The notes beneath the pieces are model-generated. The model saw only the letters and a program-made list of their open reading frames with translations, was not told where the DNA came from and ran no database searches. Shown one piece after another: positions 6,985 through 15,955 of a DNA stretch of 19,732 nt. Where the stretch lies: assembly GCA_022785155.1 (NCBI GenBank), contig JALFRH010000111.1, positions 1 through 19,732 on the forward strand, given 5' to 3'. This DNA comes from Spirochaetales bacterium. Lineage in GTDB: Bacteria; Spirochaetota; Spirochaetia; Sphaerochaetales; Sphaerochaetaceae. A program made the position numbers and the translations under genes. The number at the start of each line of letters is the position of its first letter. Positions within the stretch are counted from its first letter, which is position 1.

Positions 6985-9525
6985 TCAATAAATACTTGTG
7001 GTGATGGCAAGAACTAGGCTTAGACCGGAACCTTCTTTGGAACCTGAGAACAATGAGCCGTTCTGCCACTTCCAACCTTCGTTGTTCTTTATTGTAGCAT
7101 TTTTTACAAGGTATAGTCCAAGTGGGAAACCTGGAATTTCCATCTTTATACCTGCTCCTGCAGCAAGATACCAGTTGATGGATGAAAGACTATTTATCTT
7201 TTCAAGATCCGACTGTACACCTGTGGCTGAAACGAAGGCTTCAAGGGAAAGCACATCTTCGGCCAGAGGGAATGTAAGATCGACCTGGTTGTTCCACAGG
7301 AATGCCTGGTCATAGACCACAGAGAAGCCCCTGCCGATATTCATTCCGTCGATATAAAGCATTTCATATTTTGTTGCTCCCATCTTCGGATTCTTCCAGC
7401 CTGTGGAATCACCAAAGAGCCAATACTGAGGAAGCATCAAATCGATTTCTGAGCTTATACCGAGAATCAGGTTCTTCAGATTACCCTCTTCCTTTGAACC
7501 AAACTGCCAGATTCCTCTATACAGTGAAGCGCTCAAGGCGATCTTATTATAGTTGGAGAGACCACCCAGGATACCACCTGCATATGTAAAGGATGCTGAC
7601 AATACATAGCCGTGAGGAATCTTATCCACGTAGTTTCTTCCATCCCAAGAGATAGAAGCATGGATCTTATTGGAGAACTGCCACTTCTCGTTGTACTTGG
7701 CGATCAATAGTTCATATGGAGTATATTTGGTGTTGTCGTAGACGGCATGGTTGAGTCCTACGTTGACTCCTCCTCCGACTTTCAATGTGCCAGGAGCAAA
7801 GACCCAAGAGTAACCGGAGCTGTATCCGACATCGAAGGAATAATAGTCATAATTCATGAGATAATTGGATGATGGATAACTCTGGGCATTGATATTATAC
7901 CAATCGTAGGCATTCTCATATCCAAGTGGATATGTAAGTCTATTATTATCTCTGCCATCGTAGAAGTCGGAACCGATACCCTTCTGGAGAATTCCCTGTC
8001 TTACGTTTCTTTCAGCGCTTATGCTGATGCCGTTGCCCCAACGCTTGTTACCAACCCAGTTATCGGAGATGGAAAGGGAAAGGGACTGGGTGGATGGACT
8101 GATTTCCGTGGAAAGGGAGAGAGCCCTTCCTGTTCCCCCAAGGTTGTTGTTCGTAAGGGACAAGAAGCCTGAAACAGGGAAGCCGTTGAGTTCCGTAGCA
8201 CCGAAAGTAGCTCCGAACTGCAACTCCATCTGATTTCCTTCTTCTACGTTGAACTCTGTGATGACTCCGTCTTCAGTCTTACCCGGATAGAGGGAAGCGG
8301 AGATATTCTTCAATAGAGAAGTGTTGTACATATTCTGCTGTGACTGTATGAATGCAGAACGTGAGAATACATCACCGACCTTGAATGCCAGTTCTCTTTC
8401 CAGGACATATGGCTTGGTCTTAGTCAGGCCATTGATCCTTATTTCCTCCACCTTTGTCTGAAGGCCTTCTGTAATGGTGAAGTTGATGGATACCTTATTG
8501 CCTTCTTCTTTATTGATCTGAGGTACGATGACAGAGTACACATATCCGTTGTCATAATAAAGGGAGGCAATGTTCTCATAGATTGTGGTTATTCTGTCGC
8601 TGTTGTATCTTTCACCTTCTGAAACTGAGATCAAAGCATTGATTTCATCATTGGAGAATATAGTATTACCGGTAAAGCTTACACTACCGATGGTCCAAAG
8701 TTCACCTTCATCTATTGTATACACGATATTGACATATCTGGTTGATTCCGTGGACTCTTCATCAAGTGGGACAACTTCAGCGTTTGTAATCACAGCATCC
8801 GGGTAACCCTTCGTGGTGTAATACTGGACGATGGCGCTCTTATCTGCATCCATATTGGCCGCGATGAAGTTTCCGCTGTCGAAGAAGCTCTTTTCCTTGG
8901 TTGTAAGAAGCTTTTTGAGTTCATCCCTTGTCAGACCTGAAATGCCTTCAAAGAGAATGGATCTTACTTTATACTGCCTTCCTTCATTGATTGTGTAGTT
9001 GACGATTACAGTATTATCATCTTTTTCATTTATTGAAGCTTCAACAGTTACATCGACGTAACCTTTGGAAATATAGTAGTTCTTGATAAGTGAAGCATTT
9101 GAATTGATATTATTTGTTGAATAGAAGCCACCCTTAGCCAAGCCCTGGGCTTCAATGATTGCATTGGCTCTGATCTTATCGTTACCTAGAATGAAGATAT
9201 CGCTGATCATAGGGTTTTCGTTTACTGTTATGACAAGCTTGACTGTCTCCCCTTCCCCTTCAACGGCATCTACAATCATCCAGTCCATCCAACTCTGACT
9301 GTATAATGCAGCATCCAAATCAGAAAACAGCTGGTCGTCGAATGGCTTACCGATATATTGACTGACTACACTATTTGCAGTCTTTTCCTTTACATTCCTC
9401 AGGCCCTGGAATTCTATTGCAGAAATAGTACGGCCTTCATACCAATTATCGCTGGAAGCGAAGAGAGGGATTATCAGTGACAACAGGAGAATGAAAACAA
9501 ATATTTTTTTGAACTTCAACATCAT
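6985..9525 (-). CDS. bamA: Outer membrane protein assembly factor BamA (Omp85)
   Basis: BamA is the barrel subunit that folds and inserts beta-barrel proteins into the outer membrane. Residues about 1-23 are a signal peptide ending PLFA. Five POTRA repeats follow (about 31-107, 108-187, 188-280, 281-360 and 361-437), each recognisable by an F/L-x-G-N/L strand and a closing V-x-E-G. A C-terminal 16-strand barrel fills the rest. The GRGF loop motif, the Omp85 hallmark, is at about residue 731. The protein ends in tyrosine rather than the usual phenylalanine, still an aromatic beta-signal end. The start is one of two adjacent ATG codons (9525 or 9522) just after a GAGG site at 9529-9532. A TTG at 9534 is in frame but lies upstream of that ribosome site and is rejected. 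It is preceded by tamB and followed at once by mutS; the skp gene expected here in treponemes is missing. Confidence 0.95.
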   Translation of the reverse strand: MMLKFKKIFVFILLLSLIIPLFASSDNWYEGRTISAIEFQGLRNVKEKTANSVVSQYIGKPFDDQLFSDLDAALYSQSWMDWMIVDAVEGEGETVKLVITVNENPMISDIFILGNDKIRANAIIEAQGLAKGGFYSTNNINSNASLIKNYYISKGYVDVTVEASINEKDDNTVIVNYTINEGRQYKVRSILFEGISGLTRDELKKLLTTKEKSFFDSGNFIAANMDADKSAIVQYYTTKGYPDAVITNAEVVPLDEESTESTRYVNIVYTIDEGELWTIGSVSFTGNTIFSNDEINALISVSEGERYNSDRITTIYENIASLYYDNGYVYSVIVPQINKEEGNKVSINFTITEGLQTKVEEIRINGLTKTKPYVLERELAFKVGDVFSRSAFIQSQQNMYNTSLLKNISASLYPGKTEDGVITEFNVEEGNQMELQFGATFGATELNGFPVSGFLSLTNNNLGGTGRALSLSTEISPSTQSLSLSISDNWVGNKRWGNGISISAERNVRQGILQKGIGSDFYDGRDNNRLTYPLGYENAYDWYNINAQSYPSSNYLMNYDYYSFDVGYSSGYSWVFAPGTLKVGGGVNVGLNHAVYDNTKYTPYELLIAKYNEKWQFSNKIHASISWDGRNYVDKIPHGYVLSASFTYAGGILGGLSNYNKIALSASLYRGIWQFGSKEEGNLKNLILGISSEIDLMLPQYWLFGDSTGWKNPKMGATKYEMLYIDGMNIGRGFSVVYDQAFLWNNQVDLTFPLAEDVLSLEAFVSATGVQSDLEKINSLSSINWYLAAGAGIKMEIPGFPLGLYLVKNATIKNNEGWKWQNGSLFSGSKEGSGLSLVLAITTSIY

Positions 9526-9539
9526 TAACCTCAAAAACG

Positions 9540-9568
9540 ATTTTATCAGAAAAGAAGGAAAGTCTCAA
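9540..9568 (-). promoter_or_regulatory. Strong sigma70-type promoter candidate for bamA
   Basis: In the 146-base tamB-bamA gap, the minus strand carries TTGAGA (9568-9563), a 17-base spacer and TAAAAT (9545-9540). Each box matches consensus at five of six positions, and a TG one base before the -10 makes it an extended -10. Transcription would begin near 9533, which places the GAGG ribosome site almost at the 5' end of the message. The rest of the gap (9569-9671) holds no gene and no convincing terminator, only a 5-bp GTGTA/TACAC hairpin near 9595. Confidence 0.5.
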
Positions 9569-9671
9569 ATGGAAAGGATGTGTACCTGAATACACCTTCA
9601 TTTATTTAACTTCTTTCTTATTAGATAGATAAATATAACCAAAGTCAGAGACAATATGTTGATTGTGTGAA

Positions 9672-12600
9672 TCAGAAGTTTATTGTCTTTGATATGGAGA
9701 ACTTGAAGGTATCGAAAATGGAGAAAAGTGAGAAATAGGAAGGAGAAGTGGTGAACGTAATCTTGAAGGCAGGATTCATCCACTCCAAGCTGAACTCGGT
9801 ATCCAACACAAGATCGTCGGATATAAATGTATACTTGTCTTTCGCATTATTGTTTGCAGAGAGATGCACCATTCCCTGGAGATAGAAATCCGAAGAGAGA
9901 TACTTACCGATATTCAGTGTTGTACCATCAAGGTATCTGGCCATTGGAGAGTATGAACTGTAGTTGTCTGTAAGGGAGTTGGATATTGTATCTGAAAGAA
10001 TATTGTTTACGATATTGGAATGGAGGGAGAAAGAATCCACACCGAAGAATTCCTTCAGCGACTGGTTTACACCAGAAATAGGATTGGATGTAGTTACGAT
10101 ACCCAATCTACCAAGAATATCCAAGCCTTCGGTGACAAGCTGAGTGACGCTTCCCAGACTTACAGTACCGTAAGTTGAGGAAGGAAGAATGGACTGGCCG
10201 AGGATTTCCATGATTTCATTGAGGTCCTTTGCAGGTGAGCTTTCCAATGTAGGACTAATGTTTTCAAACGTATTATCCTTCATTACAAGATACACTTCAA
10301 CCCTATTGCTTTCACTGTCGTAGGCTCTGAGAGTTGCCCTCAAATTGATCTTAGGATCAAGCTTATTTGGATCTGGGAATGAAATATTTCCTTCAGTGAT
10401 ATAGAAGTATTTCTGGAAATAGAATATCTCTCCACCTCTGATATCCACGTCTCCCTGTACAGAAATATCTTTTCCATTCTTTACGAACTTTACGCTACTG
10501 TCTTCATCAAGGGTGATTGATATAATAGGATCGTTTCCAGCTGGATACATGACCATGTTGTTTCTTTTAAAGTTCAAAATCAAGTCGACATTGGCGTTTC
10601 CCTTGAGCTTGTACCACTCAGGATATGGATTCATACCGATTGTAACTACAGAGTCGATTACATTCAGTTCTCCTTCGTTCTTCATGGCTTCGCCATCGGC
10701 AGTCTTCATATAATAGTGGCCATATCCATTGGCAAGAATATCTATGCCCATCATAGGAAGAGGTAGCCTTATTCTTACAGTATTCTCTTCATCCATCCAC
10801 ATTTCAGCCACATATCCATCCAAAGAAAGTGTGGGTGTAAGTGTAAGACCGGCATAGATATCTATGGTTTTTCTTTCATATGTCGTGTAATCGATGACCG
10901 TAGCCTTGGAGACAGAGCACCTCAGGTCGTTGTTCCAAAGAGTAAATGTCGGATTATGGACAATGACCTTCTGGTCCGGTACCCAGAATATATTGATGCC
11001 CATTTCCTCTGCACTCAGATTACCGTTAAGGCTGTAGATGCCATCTTTTTCAAGTATACCCACCTCTCCCTTTACAAAACACTCATCGAAGGTAATAAAA
11101 GGAGGATTCATAAACATATTTACAAAATACATGTTGAAGGAATTGATGATGGCATTGGCATCTATTCCATCCTTAATGCTTCCCTTCACTGAAATATCGG
11201 CCAAAGGATCTGCGGCGACATGAAGATCGAAGGTCATGGAATCGAAATCCAGCCATCCTGAAATAAAGGAACCAGAAAAATCTATGACTCTGTTTTTTAT
11301 GAAACCAACGGTACTCTTATCTTCAACAAGAATTCTTGAGTTATCGATATCCAAGGACTTTAGATTTATCTCCAACTCGATTCCCTCTCCACCATCTCGC
11401 AATATGTTATAGAGAGAGGTATAAAGGTTTTCATCATTATTGAGCATGAAAGACAAGTTGAAGTCTGCGGAAACAGGGAAATCCCTATCTGCATGCTCAC
11501 CCTTCATCCTCAACCTGCCCTCTCCTACCTTCAGCACACCGTCCAGGGAGTTCCAGTCCACAGAATCGATTTCAACGGAAAGGCCTGAGTTTGAAAACTT
11601 GATGTTATCCAGGAGAAGGGAGTCGTCGTTAAGGGATATATCTGCAGTCAGCTTTCTGCTGTCGTTTACGCTGTCATAAGCAAGAACATCGATCTTACCT
11701 TCAAGAGACAGGTCCACCAATCTGCTGGCTCTTCCAATAAGATTGATGTCAGCATACATATCTTTCACTCCAAATGGAGAAAGATCCAAATCCCTTGCCC
11801 TTACAAAACCGGAGTATAGTTCATTCTTGTTGAAGGAGAAGATGACGTCACCCTGCCCCTTTACTGCGTCCAAAGAACCAGAAAGGTCAAAGGAATTGAA
11901 ATCGAAGTATACTTTCCCCGTGAAGTATGTAGTGCCGTTGGTGCTGATTGATAGATCAGGAATGGATATTTTTTCCTGGTCTCCCCACAGAGACAGTGTG
12001 ACACTTGGTGAAGAAGGAATAAACCAAAGGTTATCAAGATTTATGCCCTCTCCCTTTATGCTCCACTTGTTGTCTTCTATATCCAATGACAAGTCACCGT
12101 CCATGGTCATCGGGCTGCCCTTTCCATCCCTTACAATATCCAGGTTTCTTAAAATAAGGGAAGCGTTTATTTTCTCGTCATAGGTACCAGTAAGACCTAT
12201 CTTGGAGCTGGATGCACCGAAGGTCTTTGTATTCAGGTCCACATTGAAAATAAAAGGTCTCTCTGTCCCGAATGTAGTCAAGACACTACTTCCTGTAATA
12301 AGCTTATCCTGGAAGAAGACCTTTCCGACAAAAGAAGTATTCTCTATGGTCAAGGCATTGAGAGAAATATCATAAGTATTTTCATTAGAAAGAATTATAG
12401 AACCCTTGAATGTCTCCCTACCGTCATTTTGTGTAAGAGAGAAAGAAAGGGACGGAAGCATATTTGTGTAAGGAAGATCTCCACTTAGAAGAAGAGAAAA
12501 ATACTTGGTGCCCAGTTCCAAGGATGATAAGGAAAGGCCATCCTCTTCAAAGTGAAGATTTGCCTTTGAATCAATATAGGAAGTGAAGCCTGCAACATTC

Positions 12601-14228
12601 AAGTCAGACAAAGACAATAAGTAGGAAACATCACCAGTAAAAGGAATCGTATTGTCCTTGACAATACTTCCATCCAATTTGAGATTACAGGAAAGAGACG
12701 CAGAGGAAGGAATGTAACTACTTATATTTTTTGTCTCATTGGGAAGGATGTCGTAGATAGTGGAAACAGGATAATCCTTAAGGTCAAGACTGCCATTAAT
12801 TCTATAATCCTCTAGGCCTAAAGAGAAATCCAGATTTATCTTTCCATATTCAAGCTTCAGGTCAATTTCCTCCGTGTTTCCATTGATCTCAAGATTATTG
12901 TCTTTCTTTTCTCCGTATCCAAGATACATGTCCCGTGATTTGATGGAGAAGCTTTGAATGGTTTTCTGATCCATAACAAGGTTTATGTCAAACCCTATTC
13001 TTATATCTTCAGATACATTTTTCTTTGGAGTAATAATGGAATTGAGGCCGAAATTGAAATCAATTTTATCGCTGAAATCAAGAGAAAGGGAGCAGTCGTC
13101 TATTTCGACTTTCGATATGAAATCTTTCGTCAGATTCTCCAGATCCTCGACGATAAAAGACTGGAAAGCAAATTCAGCCTTCTTTTCATCAAGACTCAAA
13201 GATGAGAGGTTTATATTCTCGATAACAAAATCATGTTGTAGGTAGCTGCCTTTTATCTTATGGACATTTGCCTTTAAATATTCAAAGGAGTCCATCTCCA
13301 CTGTGGCATTTTCTGTCGATACATAAATGTCCCTATAGTATCCGTCAATGGAATCGACAGTAAGCTGGGCATTTTTGTTCTTATAGGAAAGGGTAATAGG
13401 ATTTACCTTAAACTCTCCATTCTCCAATCCAATACTGGCTTCCTTTATCCTTAGACTACCCTCCAAATCCTCAATGGAATCCAGGTCAGGAAGTACAAAA
13501 CTGGACTCCAATGCGCCTGCAGCAACACTGAACAAAGGACTCTCAACACCAATGGACGAAACAGAAACGGCGGCATTTATTCTTTCCTCAACGGAAAGAG
13601 AGACAAGAAGGGAATCCAAGCTGATGTCATAATCGTCATATGTCAGTCCAATGGACGGAATCCTGATATCCGCCTTCAAGTTATTGAGATTCTCATCAAT
13701 GTCGAGGGAAGTGGATATACCGCTGATATTCCACATATCAAGGATTGACAGGGAAAGATTCTCTCCCCTTATGGTGAAGCTGTATTTTATCTTCGATTTT
13801 TCTTTGTCATTGTTTTCAGTTACAGAAGAATCAGCTTTAGAGAAACTGTCCAACAAAGCCTGGGAGATATTGATGTTTCCGTTCTCCACTACTATCTCGG
13901 CACTGGTTTTTCCCCTGATGATATAAGATAAAAGATCCAATAGCCCCATTTTGATTTCCATGGAATCTATTGAGGCCAAGTCTTCATGTTTATATTTGAT
14001 CAATATGTCATTGACTTTGACCCTGTCCCTTAAGTTACGTTCCAGCGAAGAGAAAGTGAATGTAAAATCACTATCCTTCTCTGTAAAGTATGCAAATAGG
14101 TTATTAGTAATAAGCAAGGTAGGTGAAGTAAGGTTTAGTTCTGATATAATGAATACAGAACTGAATACAAATAACAGAAGAACAAATATGGATATCAATA
14201 CAGTCTTCAGATTACTGTGAAATTTCAA
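9672..14228 (-). CDS. tamB: TamB-like translocation and assembly / inter-membrane lipid-transfer protein (DUF490)
   Basis: This very long (1518 residues) protein has one N-terminal membrane anchor (about 10-30), a long periplasmic part made almost entirely of repeating beta-strand segments (AsmA/TamB-type beta-taco), and a C-terminal TamB domain (roughly 1170-1518). The domain is recognised from the GGEIFYFQKYFYITEGNI and FPDPNKLDPKINLRA regions. TamB works with Omp85 proteins in outer-membrane assembly and belongs to the group thought to carry phospholipids between membranes. Position just before bamA supports this. The start is a TTG at 14228, strongly supported by a GAGGTGAT ribosome site (14232-14239) seven bases from GAGG to TTG. 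The upstream 79-base gap is shared with the divergent tmk; a promoter for tamB there is not clear. Open frames of up to 146 codons on the other strand within it are shadows. Confidence 0.92.
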   Translation of the reverse strand: MKFHSNLKTVLISIFVLLLFVFSSVFIISELNLTSPTLLITNNLFAYFTEKDSDFTFTFSSLERNLRDRVKVNDILIKYKHEDLASIDSMEIKMGLLDLLSYIIRGKTSAEIVVENGNINISQALLDSFSKADSSVTENNDKEKSKIKYSFTIRGENLSLSILDMWNISGISTSLDIDENLNNLKADIRIPSIGLTYDDYDISLDSLLVSLSVEERINAAVSVSSIGVESPLFSVAAGALESSFVLPDLDSIEDLEGSLRIKEASIGLENGEFKVNPITLSYKNKNAQLTVDSIDGYYRDIYVSTENATVEMDSFEYLKANVHKIKGSYLQHDFVIENINLSSLSLDEKKAEFAFQSFIVEDLENLTKDFISKVEIDDCSLSLDFSDKIDFNFGLNSIITPKKNVSEDIRIGFDINLVMDQKTIQSFSIKSRDMYLGYGEKKDNNLEINGNTEEIDLKLEYGKINLDFSLGLEDYRINGSLDLKDYPVSTIYDILPNETKNISSYIPSSASLSCNLKLDGSIVKDNTIPFTGDVSYLLSLSDLNVAGFTSYIDSKANLHFEEDGLSLSSLELGTKYFSLLLSGDLPYTNMLPSLSFSLTQNDGRETFKGSIILSNENTYDISLNALTIENTSFVGKVFFQDKLITGSSVLTTFGTERPFIFNVDLNTKTFGASSSKIGLTGTYDEKINASLILRNLDIVRDGKGSPMTMDGDLSLDIEDNKWSIKGEGINLDNLWFIPSSPSVTLSLWGDQEKISIPDLSISTNGTTYFTGKVYFDFNSFDLSGSLDAVKGQGDVIFSFNKNELYSGFVRARDLDLSPFGVKDMYADINLIGRASRLVDLSLEGKIDVLAYDSVNDSRKLTADISLNDDSLLLDNIKFSNSGLSVEIDSVDWNSLDGVLKVGEGRLRMKGEHADRDFPVSADFNLSFMLNNDENLYTSLYNILRDGGEGIELEINLKSLDIDNSRILVEDKSTVGFIKNRVIDFSGSFISGWLDFDSMTFDLHVAADPLADISVKGSIKDGIDANAIINSFNMYFVNMFMNPPFITFDECFVKGEVGILEKDGIYSLNGNLSAEEMGINIFWVPDQKVIVHNPTFTLWNNDLRCSVSKATVIDYTTYERKTIDIYAGLTLTPTLSLDGYVAEMWMDEENTVRIRLPLPMMGIDILANGYGHYYMKTADGEAMKNEGELNVIDSVVTIGMNPYPEWYKLKGNANVDLILNFKRNNMVMYPAGNDPIISITLDEDSSVKFVKNGKDISVQGDVDIRGGEIFYFQKYFYITEGNISFPDPNKLDPKINLRATLRAYDSESNRVEVYLVMKDNTFENISPTLESSPAKDLNEIMEILGQSILPSSTYGTVSLGSVTQLVTEGLDILGRLGIVTTSNPISGVNQSLKEFFGVDSFSLHSNIVNNILSDTISNSLTDNYSSYSPMARYLDGTTLNIGKYLSSDFYLQGMVHLSANNNAKDKYTFISDDLVLDTEFSLEWMNPAFKITFTTSPSYFSLFSIFDTFKFSISKTINF

Positions 14229-14231
14229 CCT

Positions 14232-14239
14232 ATCACCTC
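14232..14239 (-). promoter_or_regulatory. Ribosome binding site that fixes the TTG start of tamB
   Basis: GAGGTGAT is an eight-base match to the region complementary to the end of 16S rRNA. It lies at the normal distance from the TTG at 14228, and no ATG is available nearby in this frame. It justifies the rare start codon. Confidence 0.7.
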
Positions 14240-14249
14240 AAAAACCAGA

Positions 14250-14278
14250 TTTACAGTTTACTCTTAATAATCTAACAT
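14250..14278 (+). promoter_or_regulatory. Possible sigma70-type promoter of tmk
   Basis: TTTACA (14250-14255), 17 bases, TAACAT (14273-14278). The -35 matches consensus at five of six positions and the -10 at four of six. Transcription would start near 14285, giving a leader of about 23 bases that carries the GGAG site. It lies in the divergent tamB/tmk gap, so the two genes may compete for polymerase. Confidence 0.4.
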
Positions 14279-14307
14279 TTTTTTCAGTTGGAATAAATGG
14301 AGAAAAG

Positions 14308-14922
14308 ATGAATATGAAGAATACAATCGTCATTGAAGGTCTGGATGGTGCAGGTACTACTACACAAATGAACCTAATAGCAAAAAGATTGGAAGATGAA
14401 GGGAAGAAAGTATTCATAACCCATGAACCCACAGATAACCCTATAGGGAGAATGGTAAGGGATGTGCTGCAGAAAAAAATAAAGACTACCCCTGAAGCTT
14501 TGGCCCTGCTTTTCTCTTCCGATAGGGATGACCACTTATACAACGACGAATATGGTTTGATGAAAAAAATAGAACAGGGATACTACATCATTACGGATAG
14601 ATATAAGTATTCTTCCGTTGCATATCAGGGTGTTGAGTGCGATATAGACTACATAAAGAGAATCAACGATAGATTCCCCCACCCCAGCCATCTGGTTTTT
14701 GTAGACACAACTCCTGAGTCCTGTATGGCCAGAATCGAAAAGAGAGGCTCAGAAAAGGAACTCTTTGAAAGGCTGGAGTTCCTCAAGAAAGTAAGGGAAA
14801 ACTATCTGAAGCAGTTCTCTTCACTTCCCCATGGTGTCAACTATCTCTATGTAAACGGAGAAAAGACCATAGAGGAAGTGGAGGAAGAGATATGGACTTG
14901 GCTTAAAAAGACTATCCTTTGA
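14308..14922 (+). CDS. tmk: Thymidylate kinase (dTMP kinase) with a lysine-less P-loop
   Basis: Tmk phosphorylates dTMP to dTDP with ATP, an essential step of dTTP synthesis in the cytoplasm. The 204-residue length is normal. The P-loop at 11-18 reads GLDGAGTT, so the usual lysine of G-x4-G-K-T is threonine (T17). The Q20 that follows, the HEPTDNPIGR stretch (39-48), the DRY motif (97-99, in ITDRYKYSS) and the YQG (106-108) are all present. A basic LID segment (142-153, RIEKRGSEKELF) carries arginine and lysine that could help bind phosphate. The start ATG at 14308 follows GGAG at 14299-14302; a second ATG two codons later is less well placed. It is the only plus-strand gene here. Its end overlaps the end of queA by 11 bases. 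Function is very likely intact because every other motif is kept. Confidence 0.94.
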   Translation: MNMKNTIVIEGLDGAGTTTQMNLIAKRLEDEGKKVFITHEPTDNPIGRMVRDVLQKKIKTTPEALALLFSSDRDDHLYNDEYGLMKKIEQGYYIITDRYKYSSVAYQGVECDIDYIKRINDRFPHPSHLVFVDTTPESCMARIEKRGSEKELFERLEFLKKVRENYLKQFSSLPHGVNYLYVNGEKTIEEVEEEIWTWLKKTIL

Positions 14923-15955
14923 TGAACATGGCGTCACCATAGGAGAAGAATCTGTATCTATCTTCTACAGCATGCCTATATGCCGCCATTATGTGGTCTT
15001 TTCCTGCCAATGCACTTACAAGCATCAAAAGTGTAGACTCAGGAGTATGGAAGTTTGTAAGTAAGTTGTCTACGAACTTAAACTTATACCCTGGATAAAT
15101 GAAGATGGAAGTGTCGCCTTTAAGGGAAGAAAGCATTCCACTGTCGTCTGATGCACTTTCAAGGGTCCTGATGGAAGTTGTTCCCACAGCAATAATTGTC
15201 TTTCCTTCTTTTTTTGCTTTATTTAGAGCTGTGGCTGTTTCTTCAGATATTTCATAACTCTCGGTGTGCATATGGTGGTTTTCTATCTCTTCGCTTCTTA
15301 CTGGAAGAAATGTACCTGCTCCTACATGTAGAGTAACTTCATATATCTTTATGCCCCTTTCTTTGATCCTCTCCATAATGTCGGATGTAAAATGGAGTCC
15401 GGCAGTGGGAGCTGCAACACTTCCTTCTTTCTTTGCATATATCGTCTGATACCGGTTTTCATCCTGCCAGTTGTCATCACGCTTGATGTAAGGAGGAAGG
15501 GGAACATGGCCCAAAGTCTGGAAGAAGTCTTCATCTATGTCTCTATCAAAGAGAACATCTTTTGTTCCGTCTTCGTTCTCTTTGTCGATTACAGCCTCTA
15601 CATATGGCTTTTGGTCTTTATCTTTCCAGACAAATCTCTTGCCTTTCTTCTGGCGCTTTGATTTGGTGACCATGGCCTTCCAAGTGCCGTCATTGTTCTT
15701 TCCCAAAAAGAGGAATTCAACAACACCCTTTGTCTCTATGCTTTCGGCATAGGTTCTTGCTTTACGTACCTTTGAGTTGTTCACAACCAAAACAGAGTTT
15801 TCAGGTAGAAGTGATGGGAAATCGGACATCATCATATCCCTGTATTCCCCTGTATTCTTATCCAAGACCAAAAGCCTGTCTTCGCCTCTTTTTTCACTTG
15901 GTTCCTGGGCTATAAGCTCATTAGGCAGATCAAAGTAAAAATCCTTGGTCAGCAT
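14912..15955 (-). CDS. queA: S-adenosylmethionine:tRNA ribosyltransferase-isomerase QueA
   Basis: QueA transfers the ribosyl part of S-adenosylmethionine to 7-aminomethyl-7-deazaguanine at position 34 of certain tRNAs, forming epoxyqueuosine, the second last step of queuosine synthesis. The 347-residue protein is full length and shows the family blocks: LPNELIAQEP near the start, the ENRYQTIYA to TAGLHFT region (166-190), HMHTESYEI (from 228) and NFHTPESTLLMLVSALAG near residue 300. I chose the ATG at 15955, preceded by a GAAGG site six bases upstream. The longer frame from 16000 adds 15 residues unlike QueA. It overlaps the end of ruvB by 26 bases, so it belongs to the yebC-ruvCAB unit. No queuosine partner gene is in the window. 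Confidence 0.96.
   Translation of the reverse strand: MLTKDFYFDLPNELIAQEPSEKRGEDRLLVLDKNTGEYRDMMMSDFPSLLPENSVLVVNNSKVRKARTYAESIETKGVVEFLFLGKNNDGTWKAMVTKSKRQKKGKRFVWKDKDQKPYVEAVIDKENEDGTKDVLFDRDIDEDFFQTLGHVPLPPYIKRDDNWQDENRYQTIYAKKEGSVAAPTAGLHFTSDIMERIKERGIKIYEVTLHVGAGTFLPVRSEEIENHHMHTESYEISEETATALNKAKKEGKTIIAVGTTSIRTLESASDDSGMLSSLKGDTSIFIYPGYKFKFVDNLLTNFHTPESTLLMLVSALAGKDHIMAAYRHAVEDRYRFFSYGDAMFIKG

Noticed and set aside
9480..9612. Small minus-strand frame in the tamB-bamA gap, starting MKVYSGTHPF and running into bamA in another frame
   Set aside because: No good ribosome site, overlaps the bamA promoter and signal peptide region, and its sequence has no coding character.
11743..12183. A 146-codon plus-strand open frame inside tamB, with several shorter ones along the same gene
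   Set aside because: They lie opposite a continuous 1518-codon TamB frame with strong family features; no ribosome sites or domains were seen.
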